DNA of 64,000 nt. Source: Emticicia sp043780375 (lineage in GTDB: Bacteria; Bacteroidota; Bacteroidia; Cytophagales; Spirosomataceae). The stretch covers positions 1 through 64,000 of the forward strand of contig NZ_JAYWCU010000144.1 in assembly GCF_043780375.1 (NCBI RefSeq), read 5' to 3'. Position 1 is the first letter of the stretch, and every line of letters starts with the position of its first letter. Positions 40,527-49,193 of the stretch are shown here, piece by piece. The position numbers and the translations under genes were made by a program. The notes under the pieces are model-generated. The model was given only the letters and a program-made list of their open reading frames with translations. It was not told where the DNA came from and searched no databases.

Positions 40527-41747
40527 ATGAAATTTAAAATATCTTTCCTTCCATATATTTGTGGTTTTTGCTTGTTTTTTACCTATTCACTTTTCTTAGT
40601 TTCTTGTAAAAAAAGCACTTCTACTGGCTCTACTGCCATTGCAGAGATTGATAGCGTTGCTGTAAAAAAAGAGGAAGTACGCATCAAAAAAGAAATAAAT
40701 GCCGACCAAAAAGCAATTCTAATCGAGCAAGTTATTCAGAAAAAAATAGCCGAAGGTTTCAACGGAAATGTTTTAATTGCCCAAAAAGGGGTTGTCGTTT
40801 ACCAAAAGTCTTATGGTTTTGCTGATTTTAAAGATACAATCAGAAATAATATTCAATCAAAGTTTCAATTAGCTTCTCTTTCAAAAACATTTACAGCAGT
40901 TGCTATAATGAAACTCGCCGAGCAAGGAAAAATCGGATTAGATTATACAGTAAAAGACTATTTTCCAAATTTTCCTTATGATGGTATCACAATTCGGAGT
41001 TTACTTTGTCATCGTTCGGGCCTACCATTTTATCAATATACTTTCGACAAGACAGTTCGGGAAACAAAAGTTTATCCAACCAATCAACAAATGATGGAGT
41101 GGTTTGCTACTACACAGCCAACACCTAAAATGTTTAATCAACCCGACCACTATTTCGGTTATAATAACACCAATTTTGCGATTTTAGCAGCTCTTGTAGA
41201 AAAGGTTTCGGGTAAAGATTTTGACGAATATATGCGAGAAAACCTTTTCAAACCTGCTGGAATGAAAAACTCATTTATCGTAACAACCAAAAATGATTCT
41301 ATCAATATAAATCGCACTTATGGTTATCAGTTTGGGCAGCGTTTACCAAAAGATTATTACGATAATATTACGGGCGATAAGGGCGTTTACTCGACTACAG
41401 GAGATTTGTTTAATTGGTACAAAGCCTTAAAGAATAATACAATTATTAATAAAGAATCTTTTCGGGAAATGATTACACCACGTAGTTTTGAGTTTCCTGG
41501 ACTAAGAAATTATGGTTATGGTTTTCGCCTTTGGGTCGATTCTAAGCAGCAAACCGAATATGTATATCATACAGGTTGGTGGAAAGGCTATAATACCATC
41601 ATGTTTTTTGACCTACGAGAAGACTTTGTCATCATTCTAATAAATAATCGCTACAACCGCTCGGTTTATAACGTAAAAAGCCTCATTGACATCATGCACG
41701 GAGGCAATCGCAGCTCTACTATGGAAGAGAGCATTTTAGATGAGTAG
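40527..41747 (+). CDS. Class C beta-lactamase-family serine hydrolase lipoprotein
   Basis: A 406-residue penicillin-binding-like hydrolase. The ATG at 40527 gives a lipoprotein signal with lipobox LVSC (SLFLVSCKKS); a TTG 15 bp upstream is less likely. Catalytic motifs: S-x-x-K in LASLSKTFTAVA, Y-x-N in YFGYNNTNF, and HTG in YVYHTGWWKG replacing KTG. Such proteins act as carboxypeptidases, esterases or D-amino-acid peptidases more often than as true AmpC enzymes. It follows mreD by 66 bp and ends at a terminator, so it may belong to the mre unit and act on peptidoglycan. Confidence 0.87.
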   Translation: MKFKISFLPYICGFCLFFTYSLFLVSCKKSTSTGSTAIAEIDSVAVKKEEVRIKKEINADQKAILIEQVIQKKIAEGFNGNVLIAQKGVVVYQKSYGFADFKDTIRNNIQSKFQLASLSKTFTAVAIMKLAEQGKIGLDYTVKDYFPNFPYDGITIRSLLCHRSGLPFYQYTFDKTVRETKVYPTNQQMMEWFATTQPTPKMFNQPDHYFGYNNTNFAILAALVEKVSGKDFDEYMRENLFKPAGMKNSFIVTTKNDSININRTYGYQFGQRLPKDYYDNITGDKGVYSTTGDLFNWYKALKNNTIINKESFREMITPRSFEFPGLRNYGYGFRLWVDSKQQTEYVYHTGWWKGYNTIMFFDLREDFVIILINNRYNRSVYNVKSLIDIMHGGNRSSTMEESILDE

Positions 41748-41763
41748 ATTTTCTTGAATTTTT

Positions 41764-41802
41764 AAAAAAAGAGGCCTTAAATTTACTTTAAGACCTCTTT
41801 TT
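41764..41802 (+). terminator. Intrinsic terminator after the serine hydrolase gene
   Basis: Long stem AAAAAGAGG-CTTAAA / TTTAAG-CCTCTTTTT with one mismatch, ending in a T-run; closes the mreBCD-hydrolase region. Confidence 0.85.
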
Positions 41803-41871
41803 GATTATCAAGAAACCTCCTCAAAAATAATTATCTCTATTTGCAACGCTCAACATGAATTTTGCATCTTA

Positions 41872-41905
41872 TGTTAAGATACATCACAATTATGAAATCT
41901 TAACA
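41872..41905 (+). promoter_or_regulatory. Inverted repeat upstream of the DUF4097-like gene
   Basis: TGTTAAGAT (41872-41880) and ATCTTAACA (41897-41905), perfect 9-bp arms with a 16-bp spacer, ending 10 bp before the start codon. Operator or 5'-leader structure. Confidence 0.45.
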
Positions 41906-41915
41906 AACTCATTTT

Positions 41916-42956
41916 ATGAAAAAGCTATTCTCATTTTTTATTTTAAGTCTATTTATTATCAATTCTTCTTTTGCACAAGAAAAAGAAATACCTTATTTCG
42001 TAAAAACTTACAAATCTTCGGAAATGAAAAACCTTTATGTTCGCACTTCGGGAGGTGGAATTTCGGTTGTAGGTATGGCAGGTGATGAAGCTCGTGTTGA
42101 AATTTATGTAAAAGCCAACAACTGGAAAGGTAAGCAACTCAGTAAAGAAGAAATTGAAGACCGCCTAAAAGACTATCAATTAAGTATAAAAAAAGAAGGT
42201 GAAACCATTAATTGTATTGCCAAGCGAAAAGATGAAGCCGATTGGACTGATTGGAAAAATGGTTTAAATATTTCGTTTAAAATATATTCTCCTGAAAAAA
42301 TATCTACTGATTTGGTAACAAGTGGAGGCAGCATTTCACTCAAAAATATTACTGGAAACTTAGGTTTTACTACAAGTGGTGGTGGTTTGAAACTACAAAA
42401 CTTAGGTGGAAATGTTAAAGGTCGTACTTCTGGTGGGGGAATAAATATTATCGGCTGCCATGATATAATTGATGTCGCTACAAGTGGTGGTGGAATTGAT
42501 GCCGACAATTGCAAAGGCGATATTAAACTAAGCACATCGGGCGGAAGCTTAGACCTAAAAAACTTAGATGGCATGATAAAGGCTACCACAAGTGGTGGTG
42601 GTGTAAGAGCCGAAAACATCAAAGGTGAGTTTGTTACTTCAACTTCGGGCGGCTCGATTTACTTAGAAGACATGATGGCAAGTGTAAAAGCTTCAACTTC
42701 GGGCGGTGGCATTGATGCAGATATAAAATCACTTGGAAAATACCTTTCGCTTTCAACAAGTGCAGGAAGTATTCGTGTAAGAATGCCATTAGATAAAGGA
42801 TTAAATTTAGATTTAGACGGAAATCGTGTAAAAATGCCTGAAACAAAGAATTTTAGTGGAAGAATCGACAAAGACCGTGTAAAAGGAACAATCAATGGCG
42901 GTGGAATTCCTGTAACAATGGATGCAAGCTCTGGAGGTGTTTATATCAATGAATAA
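41916..42956 (+). CDS. DUF4097-like repeat protein, exported
   Basis: A 346-residue protein with a Sec signal peptide (MKKLFSFFILSLFIINSSFAQ). The body repeats TSGGG/TSGGS motifs roughly every 18-20 residues (for example TSGGGISVVG, TSGGSISLKN, TSGGGLKLQN, TSGGGIDADN), the pattern of a beta-solenoid of the DUF4097/putative adhesin type. Expected periplasmic or surface location. It is followed after 11 bp by another repeat protein on the same strand, so the two likely form an operon ending at a strong terminator. Function unknown. Confidence 0.82.
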   Translation: MKKLFSFFILSLFIINSSFAQEKEIPYFVKTYKSSEMKNLYVRTSGGGISVVGMAGDEARVEIYVKANNWKGKQLSKEEIEDRLKDYQLSIKKEGETINCIAKRKDEADWTDWKNGLNISFKIYSPEKISTDLVTSGGSISLKNITGNLGFTTSGGGLKLQNLGGNVKGRTSGGGINIIGCHDIIDVATSGGGIDADNCKGDIKLSTSGGSLDLKNLDGMIKATTSGGGVRAENIKGEFVTSTSGGSIYLEDMMASVKASTSGGGIDADIKSLGKYLSLSTSAGSIRVRMPLDKGLNLDLDGNRVKMPETKNFSGRIDKDRVKGTINGGGIPVTMDASSGGVYINE

Positions 42957-42967
42957 GCTATAAAAAC

Positions 42968-43765
42968 ATGAAAAAACTATTAATTTTAATACTCTGTGCT
43001 TTAGTTGGAACGAAAGTTTCAGCTCAAAAAGAAGTTTCGGCAAAAGCAATTTTTGAGGCGATTGACAAAGGTCAATCTGCCGAACGCCGCCCGATTAATT
43101 ATCAAGATGTTACGATTGTTGGGGATTTAGATTTAACCGAACTTTCTAACAAAAAACGCATTAAAAGAATAAAGTCAGATTACGAAGAATATAAAAGTAC
43201 TGTAGAAGTACCTGTTACATTCAAAAACTGTGTTTTTCAAGGCGATTTTATTGCCTACAAAAATATTGAAGATAAAAAAAACAAGAAGGCAGGAAACGCA
43301 AATATCAATTGGAGTTTTGGGGATGGCACAACTTTTACAACTGATTTTGAGAAAAGCGTAGTTTTTGAAAATTGTACTTTTAAAGGTAAAAGCGAATTTA
43401 AATATTCAGATTTTGCTGAAAAAGCCTCTTTCGCAGGAACAAAATTTGCCCAAAGTGCTAACTTTAAATATGCCGATTTCAATCAAGAAATCATTTTTGC
43501 TAAATGCGATTTCAACGAATATGCCAATTTTAAATATTCAAAATTCAAGCAAGATGCTGATTTTTACGATGCTCGTTTCAATAATTATGCAGACTTTAAA
43601 TACAGCAATTTCAATGACCGTGTAACTTTTAAAGGTTCAACTTTTAAAAACCAAGCCGATTTTAAATATGCTGATTTCAAAGAAGATACCAATTTTGACA
43701 ATACAAAATTTAGTAGCGGTGTTGATTTCAAATATTCAAATGGCAAGAAATATATGAACAAGTGA
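42968..43765 (+). CDS. Exported pentapeptide-like repeat protein with 11-residue period
   Basis: A 265-residue protein with a signal peptide (MKKLLILILCALVGTKVSAQ) and a C-terminal half made of Phe-centred repeats: Phe recurs with alternating spacing of 5 and 6, giving an 11-residue unit and a 22-residue super-repeat (ANFKYADF, ADFKYSNF, ADFKYADF). This matches the Pentapeptide_3-type pattern rather than strict pentapeptides and suggests a right-handed beta-helix. The recurring FKYS/FKYA word is unusually uniform, which suggests recent repeat expansion. Probably cotranscribed with the DUF4097-like gene. Function unknown. Confidence 0.82.
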   Translation: MKKLLILILCALVGTKVSAQKEVSAKAIFEAIDKGQSAERRPINYQDVTIVGDLDLTELSNKKRIKRIKSDYEEYKSTVEVPVTFKNCVFQGDFIAYKNIEDKKNKKAGNANINWSFGDGTTFTTDFEKSVVFENCTFKGKSEFKYSDFAEKASFAGTKFAQSANFKYADFNQEIIFAKCDFNEYANFKYSKFKQDADFYDARFNNYADFKYSNFNDRVTFKGSTFKNQADFKYADFKEDTNFDNTKFSSGVDFKYSNGKKYMNK

Positions 43766-43797
43766 TTGATGGTGGTAGTTTTTTGAGTCTCTTCGAC

Positions 43798-43847
43798 AAA
43801 AAACAAGGTAGATATAACTTTCAAAAGTTTTATCTACCTTGTTTTTT
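43798..43847. terminator. Strong bidirectional terminator
   Basis: Perfect 17-bp arms (43798-43814 and 43831-43847), core CAAGGTAGATA, with A and T runs on the outsides. It separates the convergent repeat-protein and beta-barrel-like genes. Confidence 0.9.
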
Positions 43848-43899
43848 GATTCTGGGCGATAAATTTGCACAAAATCTAAATATATTTTTAATTGTACAT

Positions 43900-44361
43900 T
43901 TACTGATTTTTCTTGCCTAAAACATAAGCCAAACCCAAGTTTGCTCGAAAAAGTCCTAAATCAAAATTCTTATTTGCATAAGGTGAAAGCTCAAAAACGA
44001 TTTGAAATCTTGGAATTTTCTCTATCGGAGCTGCTCGCATACCAACATTTAAGCTGTAACCCTCTAATGCTGATTGTTTGCTTGGGTCAGTATTTAAGTA
44101 GTTTAAAAAATTAGCTTTAATGCCCGCACCCACATAAAATTTTACTCTTTCGGCTTTATTGACATTAAACATCGGTGAGATTTCGGTGCTTAACGACGAA
44201 AAATAGGTGTTTGTTTGAAAACGAAAATCAACCCAAATAGCTTTATTTGGATTAGTGGCAATCGAAAAAACAGAATTGAAAGGATAATAGGTAAAAGCTT
44301 GAGCATAAGCTGTTTTCGTAAAAACAAAGAACGAAAATATCAAAAGTAGTTTTTTTAGCAT
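43900..44361 (-). CDS. Small outer-membrane beta-barrel-like protein
   Basis: A 153-residue exported protein with a signal peptide (MLKKLLLIFSFFVFTKTAYAQ) and alternating hydrophobic strands (KAIWVDFRFQTNTYFSSLS, RVKFYVGAGIKANF, YSLNVGMRAAPI, RFQIVFELSPYA) ending FRANLGLAYVLGKKNQ. The pattern fits a small eight-strand barrel of the OmpW/OmpA N-domain type, but no family is certain. It is downstream of the marR gene on the same strand (51 bp gap). Confidence 0.7.
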   Translation of the reverse strand: MLKKLLLIFSFFVFTKTAYAQAFTYYPFNSVFSIATNPNKAIWVDFRFQTNTYFSSLSTEISPMFNVNKAERVKFYVGAGIKANFLNYLNTDPSKQSALEGYSLNVGMRAAPIEKIPRFQIVFELSPYANKNFDLGLFRANLGLAYVLGKKNQ

Positions 44362-44412
44362 AACAATTAGGTGAGGTTTCTGGCCACAAAATTACAGGAA
44401 ATCTTTTGTTTA

Positions 44413-44883
44413 TTATGCCATTGCGTTTACCAAAGCCAGATTTTCACGAGCCTTGCTATTTTGTTCATCAACCAAGCGATTAATTTCTTTGATTACTTCA
44501 AAAAAAACAGCTAATTTTTCAGCAGGAATTTGTTCTTGAACCATTTTATTGAAGATAATTACCCCTTCACGTGAGAAATTTCTCTTTTTTCTACCTTCTT
44601 CAGTTAGAAAAACTCTTACAAAACGCTTATCATCGGCATCAATTTCTCGGTAAATCCAGCCTTTTTCTTCCAATGTTTTCAACATTCTTGTCAAGCTTCG
44701 AGGTTCCATACCAATTGAAGGGCCGATTTTCGTAGCGGGTGTCCCTTTTTCCGAGTCAATATTGAGCAAAACATAGCCAATTGCCATTGTCATTTCATTT
44801 GGATTGGCATACGCATTATACATACGTGATATAGAATGCCACGCCCATTTGATATAAAAGTCAATCGTTTTTTCTTTTTTCAT
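44413..44883 (-). CDS. MarR family transcriptional regulator
   Basis: A 156-residue winged-helix regulator. The DNA-binding part includes TPATKIGPSIGMEPRSLTRMLKTLEEKGWIYRE and the wing DADDKRFVRVFLTEEG, the MarR signature. The ATG at 44883 is chosen over an upstream non-ATG start. A perfect 10-bp palindrome just upstream of its -7 box suggests autorepression. It may also control the downstream barrel-like gene. Effector unknown. Confidence 0.9.
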   Translation of the reverse strand: MKKEKTIDFYIKWAWHSISRMYNAYANPNEMTMAIGYVLLNIDSEKGTPATKIGPSIGMEPRSLTRMLKTLEEKGWIYREIDADDKRFVRVFLTEEGRKKRNFSREGVIIFNKMVQEQIPAEKLAVFFEVIKEINRLVDEQNSKARENLALVNAMA

Positions 44884-44907
44884 TGTATTTTTTGCTACGA
44901 ACTTACG

Positions 44908-44944
44908 CAAAAGTAACAAAAAAACAGTATGCAGGCATACTGTT
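44908..44944 (-). promoter_or_regulatory. marR promoter with palindromic operator
   Basis: Minus-strand -7 box TACTTTTG (44908-44915) and, 7 bp further upstream, the perfect palindrome AACAGTATGC-AG-GCATACTGTT (44923-44944), which would cover the -33 region. A typical layout for MarR autorepression. Confidence 0.7.
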
Positions 44945-44967
44945 AGTGTATTTTTTTGCTGAAAAAA

Positions 44968-45531
44968 TCAAAGGTCAATTTCTGCCGATTTTGTTTTGGC
45001 GTTGAATAGGTAGGTTTTTTTATTTCCTAAATAAGTGAAATTAACTAAGTTGGTTTGGTCGTCAAACATTTCTTGCATAAGGTTATTGTAGAGAAAATAA
45101 CCCTTAAAGTCTTGACTATTAGGTATTTCGACATAAATCCAAGTGGCATCACCTTCTAATTCTTTACCAATAAAATTGAGTGGTTTCTTTTGTTTTTGTG
45201 GCGAAATAATAGCAAAGTGTTGTTGAATATATTTACTCAAAACGGCATCGCTATTATCATTTTTTCCACCAATCATCACTTTCTGACCATTATTAAATTT
45301 TGTCAAAGCTGTTTCTAAATCATCAGTAAACATTCTGATACTTATTTCCAATGATTTTTCTTTTGCATTATATTGAATTTCGGTCAAAGAAGTATGGAAG
45401 GCGTGAACCGCTCCCCAACTCTCATCGATAACTGGGGAGTAAGATACGACTTCTCCCCTCCCAGTCGGTGAGGTGCCGAGGGAGAAGTTAAATACCATAA
45501 ATACTAAAAAAGCAGCTAAAAACTGTATCAT
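44968..45531 (-). CDS. DUF6702 family exported protein
   Basis: A 187-residue protein with a signal helix (MIQFLAAFLVFMVFNFSL) and the DUF6702 core AVHAFHTSLTEIQYN, LEISIRMFTDDLETAL and KFNNGQK. It starts 2 bp after the rseP stop, so the two form an operon. In relatives the signal peptide normally runs straight into the HxFHxSxTEI motif; here about 20 residues (GTSPTGRGEVVSYSPVIDES) intervene, encoded by a palindromic DNA element. Function unknown. Confidence 0.8.
   Translation of the reverse strand: MIQFLAAFLVFMVFNFSLGTSPTGRGEVVSYSPVIDESWGAVHAFHTSLTEIQYNAKEKSLEISIRMFTDDLETALTKFNNGQKVMIGGKNDNSDAVLSKYIQQHFAIISPQKQKKPLNFIGKELEGDATWIYVEIPNSQDFKGYFLYNNLMQEMFDDQTNLVNFTYLGNKKTYLFNAKTKSAEIDL
45450..45487. 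repeat. In-frame palindromic element in the DUF6702 gene
   Basis: CTTCTCCCCTCCC (45450-45462) pairs with GAGGGAGAAG (45478-45487) with one bulge. It encodes the extra segment between the signal peptide and the conserved domain and is GC-rich compared with its flanks. Confidence 0.6.
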
Positions 45532-45533
45532 TT

Positions 45534-46868
45534 TTACTTGAATATCGCCTTAAATGTATCGTTAAAAAGAACAAGCACCATTAATGCCAGTAAAATGAAT
45601 GTACCAACTTGTTGGGTGCGTTCCATGAATTTTTCTGATGGTTTGCGACGAGTTATCATTTCATATAATAAAACAATTACATGACCACCGTCTAAAGCCG
45701 GAATAGGGAGGGCATTCATAAATGCTAAACCCATTGACAATAAACCTGTTAAGCTCCAAAACCTTTCCCAATCCCATAATTTTCCGTACATTTGGGCCAA
45801 TCCAACTGGACCACTTACAGCATTTCCTGCCGAAATATGTCCTTTGAAAATTCGTCCAAAACCTTGGATTTGGTTAGGAATTACCCCCAAAGCATCTTTT
45901 GCACCAGTAATGAATGATTCGCCAAACGACAAAGTACGTTTGCTTGAAACTAAGGTGGGCTCTAATTTGAAACCTATTGTGCCTTCTTTAGTAACAGTCG
46001 GATTTACTTTTAAAGTTTGATTTCCTCGCTCAACCAACAATTCAATTTTCTTGCCTGACGACTTTTTAAGTGCTTCTTGAAATGCTTGGAAATAAAGAAT
46101 CGGTGTACTATCAGCTTTAATTATTTTGTCACCTTCTTTTAAACCAGCTGCTTCTGCTGGCATTCCTTTGGTAACTTCACCTACTTTAAAAGGCATAATA
46201 GGCTCCATAAATGCTTCTTTGCTTGCTACTCGGTCAATTAAGCCATTTGGTACAGGAATTTCTTTCGTTTCCCCATTACGGTCAATAGTAAAATATGTAT
46301 TTTCCTGCATCAACGAAGCTCGCACATCTCCAAAGCCTTCATAGTCTTCATTGTTTACCTTAATTATTTTATCACCTGTTTTCAAGCCGATTTCTTGGGC
46401 GAGGGGGTGGGCATAAATGCCTAATTTATTAATTTCTGCTTTTGAATAATATTCTTCACCCCAATAGTATTTTACCCCCCAAAAAATCAAAATTCCGAGA
46501 ATAACATTGACGATAATTCCGCCAAGCATTACAAAAAGGCGTTGCCAAGCGGGTTTTGAGCGAAATTCGTAAGGCTCAGGTACAGAAGAAAGTTGCGAAG
46601 CATCTTTGGTTTCGTCAATCATTCCTGCAATGTCCACATAGCCACCCAACGGAAACCAACCTAAACCATATTCAGTATCGCCTTTTTTTATTTTCCACAA
46701 AGCAAAATTTAATACGTTGGGTAAAGGAAAAAGGAAATCGAAGAAAATATAAAATTTATTGACCCTAATACCGAAGATACGAGCAAAAATAAAATGTCCA
46801 AATTCGTGTAATCCGACTAAAATAGTCAATGCCAGCAAAAGCTGACCAATCATTGTTAAAATTGCCAT
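45534..46868 (-). CDS. rseP: RIP metalloprotease RseP (site-2 protease)
   Basis: A 444-residue intramembrane zinc protease. HEFGHF at about residues 21-26 is the HExxH zinc site, and NALPIPALDGGH near residue 390 supplies the third ligand (LDG motif). Two PDZ domains lie between (LKTGDKIIKVNNEDYEGFG and AAGLKEGDKIIKADSTPI). Cleaves membrane-bound anti-sigma factors or remnant signal peptides. Operon with the DUF6702 gene. Confidence 0.96.
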   Translation of the reverse strand: MAILTMIGQLLLALTILVGLHEFGHFIFARIFGIRVNKFYIFFDFLFPLPNVLNFALWKIKKGDTEYGLGWFPLGGYVDIAGMIDETKDASQLSSVPEPYEFRSKPAWQRLFVMLGGIIVNVILGILIFWGVKYYWGEEYYSKAEINKLGIYAHPLAQEIGLKTGDKIIKVNNEDYEGFGDVRASLMQENTYFTIDRNGETKEIPVPNGLIDRVASKEAFMEPIMPFKVGEVTKGMPAEAAGLKEGDKIIKADSTPILYFQAFQEALKKSSGKKIELLVERGNQTLKVNPTVTKEGTIGFKLEPTLVSSKRTLSFGESFITGAKDALGVIPNQIQGFGRIFKGHISAGNAVSGPVGLAQMYGKLWDWERFWSLTGLLSMGLAFMNALPIPALDGGHVIVLLYEMITRRKPSEKFMERTQQVGTFILLALMVLVLFNDTFKAIFK

Positions 46869-46997
46869 TAGTAAACTGATTTGTTTTTAAAATCAAAAGT
46901 TTTAATTGTAAAAAAATAGTGTTATTTTTTATTTATTCCCCCCTCTTTTTTCAAAAAGGTGGAATTTACTTTTTAGTAACAAACTATCGTCTGTGAA

Positions 46998-48047
46998 CTA
47001 TTCCAAAATCACTGTTCCTTCCAAATAATCGGCAGCTATATTTGGGTCATTTACCGACCACATTCCTACATACGAACCATAGGGAAACAAAAAACGATTG
47101 TCATTCATCGAAAATAAAATCTTTTTTCGGTAGTCTGCCAAAGTTTCCATCCCATTCTGCAAACGTAATTCATTGATTCTTTGTTCATCTACCTTCTCAA
47201 TTTGTCTAAAAACCCATTTATTGAGTTTCGAAGCAAACGATTTTCCTTGCATCGCTAACGATTCGTCGGTTAATATTTTGAAAACGTGTCGGGCAAAAAA
47301 TTCGTCATTCCCATTGATAGTTGCCATAATATGCGTAGCCGTGTGTGGCGAAACTTTTCCATCTCTGACTGCATTCATCAAATGGTTTGAAAAATTAATT
47401 GTTTGTTTATCAATAGTTTGTCGACGAATAATGGTATAAAAAGGATATTGAATCACGGGTATTCCGCTTTCGCCACTACCAATCACATCTTCATTAGGAA
47501 AACCATAACGTGCAATCAAATAATCTAATTCGGTGGCATTTTGTTTATCAATCTTCACAATTGTATCCGCAAAGGCTACTGCATCTCGTACTCTAAACCA
47601 TTGGTCACGGTCTACTATTTTTGCCAACTTTTCTTTTAAACTTTTATCAATTTTTTGTTCAAACTCTCGTTTTTTTACCAAATATTCTTTTTCAAAATTT
47701 CGCCAGTTCGGGTCTTGTTGAATGCCCATAAAAGCAGTTTCATTTTTAATAAAATCAAGGCTGATGCCTTTCGCTGCTACTTCTATTAGATATTTGTAAG
47801 TATTAGTTGCATCGCCGATATATGTTGCACACACAGCCGCATTGAAATAATCTTTCATATATCCTTTTGCAAGTGAAAAGGCTTTTTGGTATTGGTCGAG
47901 AGCATCTTTATATTTGCCATCAATAACCAAAATTTCTGCCTTATTGATTAGCGGATGGTAAGTTTTAACATAATTTATATCTTGTGCAAAAGTCTGTTGA
48001 GCAATAAAACTTAATATCAAAAGAACCAAACACTTCATAGAATTCAT
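46998..48047 (-). CDS. Hypothetical exported protein with TPR-like N-terminus
   Basis: A 349-residue protein with a signal peptide (MKCLVLLILSFIAQQTFAQ) and one or two TPR-like helical hairpins (AEILVIDGKYKDALDQYQKAFSLAKG, DYFNAAVCATYIGD). A later segment (ATHIMATINGNDEFFARHVFKILTDESL) recurs in uncharacterised Bacteroidota proteins. Two ATG codons begin the frame (MNSMKC). Divergent from ypdA. Function not recognised. Confidence 0.7.
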   Translation of the reverse strand: MNSMKCLVLLILSFIAQQTFAQDINYVKTYHPLINKAEILVIDGKYKDALDQYQKAFSLAKGYMKDYFNAAVCATYIGDATNTYKYLIEVAAKGISLDFIKNETAFMGIQQDPNWRNFEKEYLVKKREFEQKIDKSLKEKLAKIVDRDQWFRVRDAVAFADTIVKIDKQNATELDYLIARYGFPNEDVIGSGESGIPVIQYPFYTIIRRQTIDKQTINFSNHLMNAVRDGKVSPHTATHIMATINGNDEFFARHVFKILTDESLAMQGKSFASKLNKWVFRQIEKVDEQRINELRLQNGMETLADYRKKILFSMNDNRFLFPYGSYVGMWSVNDPNIAADYLEGTVILE

Positions 48048-48079
48048 TATTGTTATTTTATCATTAACGAAAATACCTT

Positions 48080-48087
48080 CAAAATTA
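48080..48087 (-). promoter_or_regulatory. Bacteroidota-type -7 box of the TPR-like gene
   Basis: Minus-strand TAATTTTG, an exact TAnnTTTG match 33 bp upstream of the start codon. Confidence 0.4.
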
Positions 48088-48201
48088 GCATAACTTTCAA
48101 CGAAAAGAACGAATTCTAAGCAAAACTTTGTTAGTTTAATTAAAGATAAGAGATTTTAGATATAAGATTCGGGACAGGATTTTAAACCCAACTAAGTTTT
48201 T

Positions 48202-49188
48202 ATGAATTCGATAAAGTACGATATAATCATTATTGGTGGCGGCCCAATTGGCTTGGCTTGTGGCATTGAAGCTCAAAAAGCTGGACTAAATTATTTAATT
48301 TTAGAAAAAGGTTGCTTGGTAAATTCGCTTTATAACTACCCTGTAAATATGACTTTTTTCAGTACATCAGAGCGTTTAGAAATTGGAGATGTGCCTTTTG
48401 TATCGAATAATGCCAAGCCAACTCGCAACGAAGCTCTGGAATATTATCGCCGTGTTACGATTCATAAACGCTTGAATATCAGGCTCTTTGAAGAGGTTTT
48501 GGAAGTGAAAAGTGAAGGTTTTGAATTGTATAAAATCAAAACAAATAAGAGTGAATACTTCACCGCAAATATTGTAATCGCTTCGGGATTTTATGATATT
48601 CCGCAAAAATTAGGCGTAAAAGGTGAGGATTTGCCTAAAGTAACTCATTATTATAAAGACCCACATTTTTATGCTTTTCAGAAAGTTTTGGTTGTTGGAG
48701 CAAATAACTCGGCAGTAGATGCGGCTCTCGAAACGTGGCGAAAAGGGGCTGATGTGACAATGATCATTAGAGGTGATGAAATTGGTAGCAGAGTGAAATA
48801 TTGGGCAAAACCCGACATCGAAAATCGAATAAAAGATGGTTCGATAAAAGCATATTTTAATTCAGAAATTGCAGAAATAACTGATAATCAAGTAATTATA
48901 AAAACACCCAAAGGTATAGAAACTGTAGAAAATGATTGGGTGATTTCGATGACTGGCTATCAGCCAAACTTGAACTTTCTGAAAAAAGTTGGTATTTATC
49001 TTTCTCAAGATGAAATCATGAAGCCCCAATATGATGAAAATAGCATGGAAACCAATTTGAAAAATGTCTATTTGGCAGGAGTGATTTGTGGAGGACTCAA
49101 CACGCACAGTTTATTTATTGAAAACTCAAGAGTTCATGCTGAGCGTATTATTCAGAAGATTAAATCTAAGGAAAGATTGATTGAATAG
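48202..49188 (+). CDS. ypdA: YpdA family flavoprotein (putative bacillithiol disulfide reductase)
   Basis: A 328-residue thioredoxin-reductase-like NAD(P)H flavoprotein. FAD motif IIIGGGPIGLACGIEAQKAG, the YpdA-specific block YNYPVNMTFFSTSERLEIG, the second nucleotide motif VVGANNSAVDAALE, and a C-terminal YLAGVICGG. It lacks the CxxC of thioredoxin reductases, as expected for YpdA. YpdA is reported to reduce bacillithiol disulfide in Firmicutes, and Bacteroidota also use bacillithiol; the same role here is inferred. Confidence 0.92.
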   Translation: MNSIKYDIIIIGGGPIGLACGIEAQKAGLNYLILEKGCLVNSLYNYPVNMTFFSTSERLEIGDVPFVSNNAKPTRNEALEYYRRVTIHKRLNIRLFEEVLEVKSEGFELYKIKTNKSEYFTANIVIASGFYDIPQKLGVKGEDLPKVTHYYKDPHFYAFQKVLVVGANNSAVDAALETWRKGADVTMIIRGDEIGSRVKYWAKPDIENRIKDGSIKAYFNSEIAEITDNQVIIKTPKGIETVENDWVISMTGYQPNLNFLKKVGIYLSQDEIMKPQYDENSMETNLKNVYLAGVICGGLNTHSLFIENSRVHAERIIQKIKSKERLIE

Positions 49189-49193
49189 ATGGA

